This document shows, piece after piece, positions 1-5,784 of a DNA stretch of 5,856 nt. Location of the stretch: NCBI GenBank assembly GCA_046484625.1, contig JAWOIO010000222.1:1-5856 (forward strand), written 5' to 3'. Numbering within the stretch: position 1 is the stretch's first letter; every line of letters starts with the position of its first letter. A program made the translations under genes and the position numbers. Source of the DNA: DASUAO01 sp046484625 (GTDB lineage Bacteria > Actinomycetota > Acidimicrobiia > IMCC26256 > PALSA-555). The notes under the pieces are model-generated. The model saw only the letters and a program-made list of their open reading frames with translations. It searched no databases and was not told where the DNA came from.

Positions 1-164
1 CGGATCCGACGCACTCTGACCAGCTCCAGAATAGCCAAAAATGTGACGATAATCTGGTAATGAGAGGGCTGCTCGGGAAAAAGCTGCATCACCTCCACCA
101 TTTCCTGCACCGCCAAAAGCAAGCAAATTTCCTCGATCCTCTGGGAATCCCTCGAGCGTTCCAC
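1..164 (-). pseudogene. ScpA-like C-terminal fragment, cut by window edge
   Basis: Read on the minus strand from 164 to the window edge, this frame encodes a helical stretch with FPEQPSHYQIIVTFLAILEL at its heart. The TFLAxLELVR pattern is what I know from the C-terminal part of ScpA, the kleisin subunit that bridges the Smc ATPase heads and helps compact and segregate the chromosome. Only some 50 residues are present, whereas ScpA is usually about 250 long; the N-terminal Smc-binding part is absent. The frame stays open further upstream (to 431), but there it only shadows the SRPBCC frame and reads as arginine-rich sequence, so the ScpA-like part probably begins between 150 and 164. GC is about 51% here against about 66% in the next 150 bases. 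I infer a junction, natural or from assembly. The family assignment rests on a short motif remembered, not searched. Confidence 0.5.
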
Positions 165-313
165 GGTCCGTCTTGACCGTCGACGGCGACGACGGCCGGC
201 AGGAACGCATAACCACGCATGATCGACGTCAGGTCGATCGGCACCAATGTCTCGAAGACGACCTCCTGGGGGGCGCGAACGGACGCTCGGACGGTGACCC
301 GGATGCCCTGCAT
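89..313 (-). pseudogene. SRPBCC-family protein, N-terminal fragment
   Basis: The minus-strand frame from ATG at 313 begins MQGIRVTVRASVRAPQEVVF and continues with VPIDLTSIMRGYAFLPAV and a GPWNARG motif. A beta strand followed by APxxVFxxLxPIDL, GYxxLPAV and GPW is the usual start of one branch of SRPBCC (START/Bet v1-like) proteins, which bind small hydrophobic ligands or act as small enzymes. Family members run to about 140-160 residues. Here the similarity stops after about residue 55 (near position 149), and the remaining 20 residues to the stop at 89 are unlike the family. AGGA lies 7 bases before ATG 313; a GTG at 319 is an alternative start but sits too close to that AGGA. The protein lacks most of its beta sheet and long C-terminal helix, so it is very unlikely to fold. 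It lies head-to-tail with the recombinase remnant and meets the ScpA-like stretch out of frame. Confidence 0.55.
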
Positions 314-576
314 CCGCACATCCTACGTGCATCGCCCACGACCTGCGCGGCGTCCTCTCCCGGCGCGGGACCACGACATCGGCGAGGAACGCGGGCACGA
401 TGAGTACCTGAACGACGGCCGGCGGGCTCATGTTCGTCTCCGGCGCGGCGCCAACGGAGCCAGTAACCGGCCGCATCGTGACGCGGTTTCCCGTCGAACC
501 GCCTGCTGCCGAGTTCGCACGTGGGCTGTGAAGCGAGGACCGTACTCCAAGAACCGCTTGGGGCGGTTGAGCCGTC
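314..576. other. Stretch with no recognisable gene
   Basis: Between the recombinase and SRPBCC remnants I recognise no protein. On the minus strand an ATG at 431 is preceded by GGAG at a 6-base spacing and starts a short hydrophobic peptide (MSPPAVVQVLIVPAFLADVV) that soon turns arginine-rich; it may be the beginning of another lost gene but cannot be assigned. The recombinase frame remains open to 428 but no longer resembles the family. A 6-bp perfect inverted repeat (AACCGC at 552-557, GCGGTT at 563-568) sits close to where the recombinase similarity ends. No terminator with a T-run was seen. Confidence 0.4.
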
Positions 577-739
577 TCAGGCGTGATGGAGCAATGTCAA
601 GCTTCTCGACTCCCGTGTCCCGGAGGAAGTGGTCCCAGTTGCTCCGGTAGAGGAGGAGGGTCGTGGGTCGCGCCCCCAGGTACTCCTTGTCGGCGATGAA
701 GTCCTCGAACGCCTCACGGATGGAAGTATCGTGCGCCAT
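428..739 (-). pseudogene. Tyrosine recombinase (phage-type integrase), N-terminal fragment
   Basis: The frame starts at ATG 739, which has a purine-rich GGAGAGGGG element about 6 bases upstream on the minus strand. Residues 6 to about 54 read IREAFEDFIADKEYLGARPT, then a TLLLYRSNWDHFLRDTGV segment. This is the SAM-like core-binding domain of tyrosine recombinases: an N-terminal helix, a short linker, a TxxxYRxxWxxF helix, then a turn. These enzymes cut and rejoin DNA at attachment sites through a C-terminal catalytic domain carrying R-H-R-Y. None of that domain is here: after about residue 54 (near 577) the frame becomes arginine-rich and unlike the family, stopping at 428 after about 103 residues, against the usual 300 or more. 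It is therefore inactive as a recombinase. The adjacent tRNA-Lys 3' end at 808-843 fits the usual place of such a gene in an integrated element. Confidence 0.65.
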
Positions 740-807
740 CGCGCACCCCTCTCCGTGGTCTGGCGAGTCCCCGCTGACTACCAAGAAGCTGGAGGCCGAT
801 ATACACC

Positions 808-843
808 TGGTGGGTCGTGTAGGACCCGGACCTACAACCCGCT
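808..843 (-). other. tRNA-Lys 3'-end fragment with CCA; candidate attachment site
   Basis: On the minus strand this reads as the last 36 bases of a tRNA: a perfect 5-bp T-stem (GTAGG/CCTAC at 831-835 and 819-823), a 7-base loop, the acceptor strand ACGACCC, discriminator A and CCA at 810-808. ACGACCCACCA is typical of bacterial tRNA-Lys. Compared with the canonical Lys sequence as I remember it, about 33 of 36 bases agree. The loop is TCCGGGT instead of TTCGANN, so the conserved T55 and A58 are lost. No partner acceptor strand GGGTCGT, D-arm or TTT anticodon loop lies upstream (844-900). It cannot be a working tRNA. Its position 68 bases from the recombinase start suggests an att core or displaced tRNA end. 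Confidence 0.6.
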
Positions 844-853
844 CCGCGGCCGC

Positions 854-878
854 CACTACCGAGCGATCGACGGTAGTG
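854..878. repeat. Perfect 8-bp inverted repeat (hairpin)
   Basis: CACTACCG at 854-861 pairs with CGGTAGTG at 871-878 around a 9-base loop that itself contains CGATCG. It lies directly next to the tRNA-Lys fragment. There is no T-run after either arm, so it is not a standard terminator. Its role is unknown; it could be a recombinase or regulator site. Confidence 0.5.
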
Positions 879-894
879 ACGTCCTGGACGGGTC

Positions 895-909
895 TAGCGG
901 TGACCGCTA
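895..909. repeat. Near-continuous palindrome, operator-like
   Basis: TAGCGGT at 895-901 and ACCGCTA at 903-909 form perfect 7-bp half-sites around a single central G. Such compact dyads are typical of sites bound by dimeric regulators. It lies about 155 bases upstream of the start at 1066, far for a simple repressor site. No bound protein can be named. Confidence 0.4.
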
Positions 910-952
910 CGCACATCCCGACGTCAGGAACTCGCGTGACCGGCCCGTGCAT

Positions 953-972
953 ACCGGGACAATCGACCCGGT
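953..972. repeat. 6-bp inverted repeat
   Basis: ACCGGG at 953-958 pairs with CCCGGT at 967-972 around an 8-base loop. It is short enough to be chance in GC-rich DNA and is listed because it is one of four perfect dyads within 180 bases. Confidence 0.3.
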
Positions 973-1007
973 TCGAGTCCGTTTAGGGGGTGAGACTGGC
1001 AACCCAT

Positions 1008-1033
1008 CCCTCCGAAGCACCGTGGTCGGAGGG
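1008..1033. repeat. Perfect 8-bp inverted repeat in the leader of the HEXXH-DUF192 gene
   Basis: CCCTCCGA at 1008-1015 pairs with TCGGAGGG at 1026-1033 around a 10-base loop, ending 32 bases before the ATG at 1066. In RNA it would be a stable hairpin upstream of the ribosome binding site. It lacks a T-run, so it is not an intrinsic terminator. A leader structure or protein-binding site is possible. Confidence 0.45.
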
Positions 1034-1065
1034 CGCCCCCTGAGTTCGACTCGAAGGGAGCCGCC

Positions 1066-2559
1066 ATGTGGCATGAGAAGATCGAACGTAGAACCACCCT
1101 GTCGTCTCTGCAGCGTCGCCGATGGGACCCGTGGCTTCCGGTGGCCTCTCTCCTCCTCGCCCTCGCTGGCTTCGCCGTGGGGAGCTCGGACGCAACGTGT
1201 CGTGCCCACGATGATCTGCACCGGATCTTGGCAGCTCGCGAGCGGATCGCAGACCATGGGCAGCTCGCCTGGCCGGGCTGGACGGACCCACCCCCCGTCT
1301 TGCTGCGTAGCGGCGACGTCGACTGCCTGTTCGCCCATCCTCGGCCACCCGACGGCTTCGAGATCGACGGGAGCGGCGTGACCCGGCGCCGAGGGCATCT
1401 CCTGCCGCAGCCGGCTGCCACTGCCTGGTCGGTGAACGGTGTTTGGTCCGTGGCCGTTCCTGCACGCGAGGAGCTGCAGACGTTCGTGGATGCGCACGTA
1501 GGACCGGACGTGATCATGCTGGACGCCGCCGTTTATGAACGAGTGATCGTGCACGAGGCGTTCCACGCCCATCAGATGACGGTGTTGGGTGGACCGGAGG
1601 GCGTGCCGGAGTTTGGCCGGCGGGCGGATGGGGACGGCGCTACCGCTGCAGGGGCCGCCGGCGCTCCCCAACGTGACACGAGCGACGTTGACAACCGACC
1701 ATCACTCGAGACGCTGCAGGGAGCGGAAGGGATCGACGCCGCACTTCGGGCCCAAGGGCGCGAGCTTGTGAGCGCGGTGACGGCGCGAACGGCTGGCGAA
1801 GCGGCTGCTGCCGCGGCGCGGTTCCTGGATCTCCGCAGTGCATGGCGGGCGGTCGCGCCGCCAGGAACCGATGCGCTCGAGCAACAACTCGAGTGGTTGG
1901 AGGGCACCGCACGTTACGTGGACGTTCTACTCGCGGCCTACCCTCCGGCGCATCCCGGTGTCGCGGCCGACGAGGCGTGGGAGGACCTCCTCGCGCAGCT
2001 GCAAGACCTTCCGGCGATCCCGACGGGGCCGCGTGACCGCTACGCCGCTCTCGGGGCCGGGCAGGCCTTCGTTCTGGATCGCCTCTACCCCACCTGGAAG
2101 AGCCGCGCGCTACCGGGAGGCGAGTCCTTGGAAGCCCTCCTGCAGGAAGCCGTCGATGGCAGGGCCGGCGTTCCGCGCCGCCTGTCGGACCTGCCGCTAC
2201 GAACCGTCCGGATCGGTGGCGAGCGTTGGCGGGTCATCGTGGCCCAGGACGAGACGGGCTGGACGCGTGGGCTTCAGGGCGTGACATCCCTCGGGGGCGT
2301 CGATGGATTGCTGTTCGTCTTCCCCGAAGAGGTTCGGGCCCCGTTTTGGATGCGAGGGGCGAGCATCCCGCTCGACGTCGCGTTTTTCGACCGTGAAGGT
2401 ACGTGGCTGGCCGGATACGCGATGGCCACGTGCCAGGCAGACGCCGACCCCTGTCCGACGTATCGGCCGGACTCGCCATACCAGTACGCCCTGGAGACCA
2501 CCCCAGGACGGTTTGATCTGCAGATGGAAGGTGTCGTGCTGGAGCGGCGCGGGTGGTGA
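1066..2559 (+). CDS. Exported HEXXH metallopeptidase-like protein with C-terminal DUF192 domain
   Basis: This 497-residue protein starts at ATG 1066, with AAGGGAG at 1054-1060 just upstream. Residues 23-42 are hydrophobic after an arginine-rich stretch, giving a signal anchor or long signal peptide, so the rest should lie outside the membrane. Residues 161-171 read IVHEAFHAHQM, an HEXXH zinc-binding motif; WLEGTARY at 277-284 supplies a plausible third ligand (E279), about 115 residues later, as in gluzincin-like proteins. An alanine- and glycine-rich insert lies at 190-202. From about residue 376 to the end the protein matches DUF192: GLQG, LLFVFP (415-420), FWMRGASIPLDVAFFD (427-442), paired cysteines C456 and C463, and YALE (474-477). 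DUF192 proteins are often small and secreted, of unclear biochemical role. Neither the protease activity nor its substrate can be proven from sequence, and I do not recognise the combined architecture. Confidence 0.85.
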   Translation: MWHEKIERRTTLSSLQRRRWDPWLPVASLLLALAGFAVGSSDATCRAHDDLHRILAARERIADHGQLAWPGWTDPPPVLLRSGDVDCLFAHPRPPDGFEIDGSGVTRRRGHLLPQPAATAWSVNGVWSVAVPAREELQTFVDAHVGPDVIMLDAAVYERVIVHEAFHAHQMTVLGGPEGVPEFGRRADGDGATAAGAAGAPQRDTSDVDNRPSLETLQGAEGIDAALRAQGRELVSAVTARTAGEAAAAAARFLDLRSAWRAVAPPGTDALEQQLEWLEGTARYVDVLLAAYPPAHPGVAADEAWEDLLAQLQDLPAIPTGPRDRYAALGAGQAFVLDRLYPTWKSRALPGGESLEALLQEAVDGRAGVPRRLSDLPLRTVRIGGERWRVIVAQDETGWTRGLQGVTSLGGVDGLLFVFPEEVRAPFWMRGASIPLDVAFFDREGTWLAGYAMATCQADADPCPTYRPDSPYQYALETTPGRFDLQMEGVVLERRGW

Positions 2560-2642
2560 GCCGACATGACGAGCGCGTTACCGCAAGTCACTCACCACGA
2601 GTACGAGCGCGCCGACACCATCCGCTAGAGGAGGGACACCCC
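2560..2642 (+). other. Intergenic leader before the hydrolase gene
   Basis: This 83-base gap contains the 9-base direct repeat ACGAGCGCG at 2569-2577 and 2603-2611, and ends with a strong ribosome binding site (GAGGAGG at 2628-2634, 8 bases before ATG 2643). I see no convincing -35/-10 pair and no terminator, so cotranscription with the upstream gene is possible but not shown. Confidence 0.4.
2628..2634 (+). promoter_or_regulatory. Ribosome binding site fixing the hydrolase start
   Basis: GAGGAGG is an almost full Shine-Dalgarno sequence with an 8-base spacer to ATG 2643. It excludes the longer reading from 2553, which would put 30 unrelated residues in front of the signal peptide. Confidence 0.7.
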
Positions 2643-3728
2643 ATGAACCGGTACCGTCACCAGATTGCGTCGCTCTTCGCGACGCTCCTGCTCATGTCCT
2701 TTGTCGTCTCGGCGCAGCCCGTGTCGGAGGACATGACGTTCTCAAGCGGCGACCTCGTCCTCGCGGGTACGCTGACGCTTCCCGCGGGATCGGGTCCCCA
2801 TCCCGTCGTCATCACGATCTCGGGCAGCGGTCCGCAGACTCGTGCGGGCGAAGTGCCCGGTGTGCCCGGATACGGGCTATTCGCCGAGCTTGCGCCGTTC
2901 CTTGCCGAGCGCGGCGTCGGCGTGCTGAGATTCGACGATCGAGGCGTCGGCGGTTCCGACGGGGACAACTCCACCGCGACGAGCGGCGACCTTGCGGGCG
3001 ACGCGGAGGCGGCCGTGAAGTACCTTCAGTCGCGGCCGGAGGTCGACGCGCTCTGGATTGGATTGCTGGGCCACAGCGAAGGCGGCATGATCGCGCCCAT
3101 GATCGCGGCACGGCACCCGGGCATCGCTTTCGTCATCGCCCTCGCACCACCCGTGGCGGAGGCGCTCGAGGGCCTCGTGCGCCAGGAGCGGTTGATGCTC
3201 GAGACCGAGGGCCTGCCCCAGGACCTGGTGGAGGCTCAGGTCGCCATGACCCGCGAAGCCCTGGAGCTGACGCGGGCGGGGGCGTGGGAGGAACTCGATG
3301 CCCTCTTGCGGGCAACGATCGCACGGCAACTCGCCGCGCTCCCCGAGGAGCAGCGCGCGGCCTTCGGGGATCCCGAGGAAGCGACCGAGATGCTGCTGGC
3401 GCAGACGATGACGCAGTACCAGGGCTGGATGCACTTCTTCCTATCGCATGATTCGCGGGCGGACTGGGAGCGCCTGCGCGTGCCGGCGTTGGTGGTTTTC
3501 GGCGAGAGGGACGTGCAGGTCGACCCGATCTTCCACCGGCAAGCGCTCGAGGAGGTGGCGGACGCGAGCCTCGTCGCCATCGAAACGCTCCCCTCCGCGA
3601 ACCATCTGTTCCAACACGCGACGACGGGTGGCGTGACCGAATATGCGGAGCTGCCGCCCCAGCTGACACCGAGTCTCTTCGAGACGCTCGAGGTTTGGCT
3701 CCGCGCCAACCTCCCTAGCGATGAATGA
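2643..3728 (+). CDS. Secreted alpha/beta hydrolase (serine esterase-like)
   Basis: The ATG at 2643 is chosen over upstream in-frame codons (from 2553) because GAGGAGG lies 8 bases before it and it opens directly into a signal peptide: MNRYRH, a hydrophobic core, then VVSAQ with cleavage expected near residue 24. The 361-residue product has the alpha/beta hydrolase plan: an oxyanion-region GSGPQTR at 61-67, a FDDRGVGGS loop at 97-105, the nucleophile elbow GHSEGG with S145, acid GERD (D290), and base H321 in SANHLF. The segment from about 175 to 270 is a helical cap. It should hydrolyse an ester, thioester or amide outside the cytoplasm; related proteins are annotated as EstD-like esterases, acyl-CoA thioester hydrolases or dipeptidyl-peptidase-like enzymes, and the substrate cannot be chosen from sequence. 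The stop overlaps an ATG at 3721 that I do not take as the next start. Confidence 0.9.
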   Translation: MNRYRHQIASLFATLLLMSFVVSAQPVSEDMTFSSGDLVLAGTLTLPAGSGPHPVVITISGSGPQTRAGEVPGVPGYGLFAELAPFLAERGVGVLRFDDRGVGGSDGDNSTATSGDLAGDAEAAVKYLQSRPEVDALWIGLLGHSEGGMIAPMIAARHPGIAFVIALAPPVAEALEGLVRQERLMLETEGLPQDLVEAQVAMTREALELTRAGAWEELDALLRATIARQLAALPEEQRAAFGDPEEATEMLLAQTMTQYQGWMHFFLSHDSRADWERLRVPALVVFGERDVQVDPIFHRQALEEVADASLVAIETLPSANHLFQHATTGGVTEYAELPPQLTPSLFETLEVWLRANLPSDE

Positions 3729-3744
3729 CGATCCGCCAATCGTC
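3727..3744 (+). repeat. Short inverted repeat at the hydrolase stop
   Basis: GACGAT at 3727-3732 pairs with ATCGTC at 3739-3744 around 6 bases, starting inside the hydrolase stop codon. It could form a small RNA hairpin, but no T-run follows, so termination is doubtful. Confidence 0.3.
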
Positions 3745-3841
3745 CACTGGCCGCGTTCGCGGGCTGGACGGAGGAGTGAAGGCTCCCGGAGTCGGTGGTC
3801 GCGACGGCGCCCCGTGGCAACGGTCGTTCTGGAAGCCGCCC

Positions 3842-3846
3842 GGAGG
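3842..3846 (+). promoter_or_regulatory. Ribosome binding site supporting GTG 3856 for the ATPase
   Basis: GGAGG stands 9 bases before GTG 3856, which opens directly into the conserved ABC fold. This argues against the in-frame ATG at 3721, whose added 45 residues are arginine-rich and unlike the family. Confidence 0.6.
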
Positions 3847-3855
3847 TCGGGTGCC

Positions 3856-4824
3856 GTGACGCGAGGCGTGATCCGCACGCGTGAGCTGGCCAAACGCTAC
3901 GGGGACACCGTCGCCCTGGCCGGGATGGACCTCGAGGTGCCGCGCAACTCGATCTTTGGGTTCCTCGGCCCCAACGGTGCGGGGAAGAGCACGGCCATGA
4001 AGCTGCTGCTCGGTCTCGCCCGGCCGTCGAGCGGGAGCGGCACGGTCTTCGGGCTCGACATCGAGCGCCAGAGCGTCGCGATCCGCGAGCGCGTCGGCTA
4101 CCTCGCGCAGGAGCCGAGGTTCTACGGCCACATGACGGCCCGAGAAACCCTCCGGTTCGTCCTGCGCTTCTTTGGTCGTCGTCCCGATGCAGACGTCGAC
4201 CAGCGCATCGCGGAAGCCTTGGCGCTCGTGGGACTCGTCGACAAGGCGGACCGGCCCGTACGGGGCTTCTCGGGCGGCGAGCGACAGCGTTTGGGGATCG
4301 CCCAGGCGTGGATCCACGATCCGGATCTCCTGATCCTCGACGAGCCCGCCGCGTCGCTCGATCCCATGGGTCGCAGCGACGTGCTGGCCATCCTCGCTCG
4401 GCTGCGGGAGCGGGCGACCGTCTTCTACTCCACGCACATCCTCGACGACGTGCAGCGGGTGAGTGACACGGTCGCGATCCTCGACAGAGGGCGCATCGTC
4501 GCGCAGGCACCCATCGAGCACCTCCTCGCCGGTGACGAGGGTACGACCTTCGAGGTGACCCTGACGGGCGCGCTCGCGGGACTGCGAGCCCAGGTGGAGG
4601 AACTTCCGTGGGTGACGACGGTCGTGACGATGCCCACCGACGGGGACACGCGATGGCGCGTCGCGGTGAGCGACGAAGACCTGGCGGAGGAACTTCTGCT
4701 GCGACGACTGCTGAGCGAGCCGGGTGTGAGGGTACGCGCGTTCCGGCGCAGCGCGGTGAGGCTGGAGGACGTCTTCCTCGACCTCGTGAGGGGAGGCCCC
4801 GATGATGGACACCCGAGCGGCTGA
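3856..4824 (+). CDS. ABC transporter ATP-binding protein (ABC-2 type exporter)
   Basis: The 322-residue product hydrolyses ATP on the cytoplasmic face to power the membrane partner encoded next. It has the complete nucleotide-binding domain: GPNGAGKST (38-46, Walker A), Q85 of the Q-loop, FSGGERQRL signature (138-146), LLILDE (158-163, Walker B), SLDP D-loop (167-170) and STH with H194 (switch). RYGDTVAL at about 15-21 is the usual A-loop region. After about residue 225 comes a C-terminal extension of roughly 95 residues ending in VRLEDVFLDL, as in ATPases of DrrA/CcmA/NosF type. I start at GTG 3856; ATG 3721, overlapping the hydrolase stop, would give 367 residues with a poor N-terminus. The stop overlaps the permease start by 23 bases, so the two are translationally coupled and probably form one complex. 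The transported substrate is unknown; drugs, lipids and copper-related factors are all carried by relatives. Confidence 0.9.
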   Translation: MTRGVIRTRELAKRYGDTVALAGMDLEVPRNSIFGFLGPNGAGKSTAMKLLLGLARPSSGSGTVFGLDIERQSVAIRERVGYLAQEPRFYGHMTARETLRFVLRFFGRRPDADVDQRIAEALALVGLVDKADRPVRGFSGGERQRLGIAQAWIHDPDLLILDEPAASLDPMGRSDVLAILARLRERATVFYSTHILDDVQRVSDTVAILDRGRIVAQAPIEHLLAGDEGTTFEVTLTGALAGLRAQVEELPWVTTVVTMPTDGDTRWRVAVSDEDLAEELLLRRLLSEPGVRVRAFRRSAVRLEDVFLDLVRGGPDDGHPSG

Positions 4825-5596
4825 GAATGGGCGAGGGGACCGCGCCGCCGGCCTGCGGGGGTTCGCCAACCTCGTCCGCAAGGAGGCGAGCGCCTGGACG
4901 GGTACGCGGTCAGGTTGGCTCCAGCCGCTCGTTTGGATGGCGGTGCTCATCGGCCCCCTGGTCCTGCCGCTGTACCTGATGCGCGACGTATTCGAGGCCG
5001 AGACGAACGGTGTCCTTGCGACGGGCTTGGAGATGTTCTTTGGACTCGCAGCGCTGGCGCCGTCGCTTGGCGCGGTGATCCTGATGCAGGGCAGCGTCGT
5101 CAGCGAGCGGCAACTCGGCACCGCTGCCTGGGTCCTCTCCAAGCCGGTCGGACGTGCCGCGTTCCTCCTCGCCAAGCTCGTCGCCCACGGTGCCGCGCTC
5201 TTGGTCGCCGCGCTCGTGCTGCCGGGGCTCGTTGCCTACGCGCTTCTCTCGATCGAGAACGGGGCTCCGCTGCCGGCGCTATCGTTCGCCGCGGCCCTGG
5301 GCGTGGCGGCCCTGCACGTCACGTTCTACCTCGTCCTCACCCTCGCCCTCGGCGCCGTCACCGACGTCCGCGCAGTCGTGCTGGCCGTGCCACTGGTCCT
5401 GATGCTCGGTGGTGACGTCATCCTCGGCCTCGCGCCTCGGCTCGCGGAGGTCTCGCCTTGGCTCTTGAGCCGGTTCACGATCGTGGTGGCGAACGGCGAG
5501 GCGCTGCCGACCTACCTGCCGCTCGTCGCGACGGTCCTGTGGTCCGCGGCGTTCACGGCGATCGCCATCTGGCGATTCGGAAGGGAGGACCTGTGA
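4802..5596 (+). CDS. ABC-2 type transporter permease
   Basis: The 264-residue product should form the membrane channel for the preceding ATPase, probably as a homodimer since no second permease is present. A cytoplasmic N-terminus (1-38) containing NLVRKEASAW is followed by about six hydrophobic segments: roughly 40-60, 74-98, 120-150, 157-185, 189-211 and 235-257. Between segments two and three, SERQLGTAAWVLSKPVGRAA (101-120) and the following FLLAKL form the conserved cytoplasmic coupling region typical of this permease group (GTxxxLLSKPxxR). GGGAGG at 4791-4796 serves either ATG 4802 or ATG 4805; the choice changes only one residue. The gene starts inside the ATPase gene. The length matches single-domain ABC-2 permeases of the NosY-like kind, but no nos genes are nearby, so I give no symbol. 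Confidence 0.88.
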   Translation: MMDTRAAENGRGDRAAGLRGFANLVRKEASAWTGTRSGWLQPLVWMAVLIGPLVLPLYLMRDVFEAETNGVLATGLEMFFGLAALAPSLGAVILMQGSVVSERQLGTAAWVLSKPVGRAAFLLAKLVAHGAALLVAALVLPGLVAYALLSIENGAPLPALSFAAALGVAALHVTFYLVLTLALGAVTDVRAVVLAVPLVLMLGGDVILGLAPRLAEVSPWLLSRFTIVVANGEALPTYLPLVATVLWSAAFTAIAIWRFGREDL

Positions 5597-5784
5597 CGCG
5601 TTGGAGCACCGTGGGAGGGTCGAGACCCATGGCCAATCGCCTCGCGGTCCAAACAAGGGCTTCTGCCGTACGGCAAGGCGATCGACGCCTAGCTGCACAG
5701 CACCCCCGCTCGAGGCCCGGTCGAGGATCACCTGAGAAGCCCGAGGCGGACGACCGCCGCTGTGGTCCTCACCTCACTAGGTAG
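5593..5784 (+). pseudogene. Possible start of a lost downstream gene
   Basis: GTG 5593 overlaps the permease stop (GTGA), and GGGAGG lies at 5583-5588, 4 bases before it. Such coupling usually marks the next gene of an operon. The frame opens MTRWSTVGGS but soon becomes arginine- and proline-rich, has no hydrophobic segment and stops at 5784 after 63 residues. I recognise nothing in it. Either the true gene was replaced a few codons in by a rearrangement, or the coupling signal is coincidental and no gene exists. Confidence 0.25.
5664..5675. repeat. 12-bp perfect palindrome
   Basis: TGCCGTACGGCA is fully self-complementary with no spacer and lies 68 bases after the permease stop. It may be a regulator site or chance. 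No T-run makes it a terminator. Confidence 0.35.

Noticed and set aside
551..569. Hairpin near 552-568 as terminator of the recombinase fragment
   Set aside because: The stem is only 6 bp, there is no T-run on either side, and it lies inside the open frame.
960..990. Second possible tRNA T-arm (GGTTCGAGTCC at 970-980)
   Set aside because: Only three T-stem pairs form, and no acceptor stem, CCA or anticodon arm can be drawn around it.
629..1381. Plus-strand open frame of 250 codons across the left flank
   Set aside because: It runs antisense over the recombinase fragment and the tRNA-like block, then out of frame through the HEXXH gene, with arginine- and proline-rich content.
907..1671. Minus-strand open frame of 254 codons over the start of the HEXXH-DUF192 gene
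   Set aside because: It has no family resemblance; the + strand frame has a ribosome binding site, signal anchor and domain motifs.
3236..4510. Minus-strand open frame of 424 codons
   Set aside because: It is a low-complexity Arg/Ser/Ala/Pro shadow crossing the hydrolase and ATPase genes.
3715..5175. Long minus-strand open frame of 486 codons opposite the ATPase and permease
   Set aside because: It is antisense to genes with full motifs, is arginine- and histidine-rich without any recognisable domain, and is what GC-rich codon bias produces on the opposite strand.
5279..5731. Minus-strand frame of 150 codons overlapping the permease end
   Set aside because: Most of it is an Arg/Asp/Glu-rich shadow of the permease; the beginning resembles no family I know.
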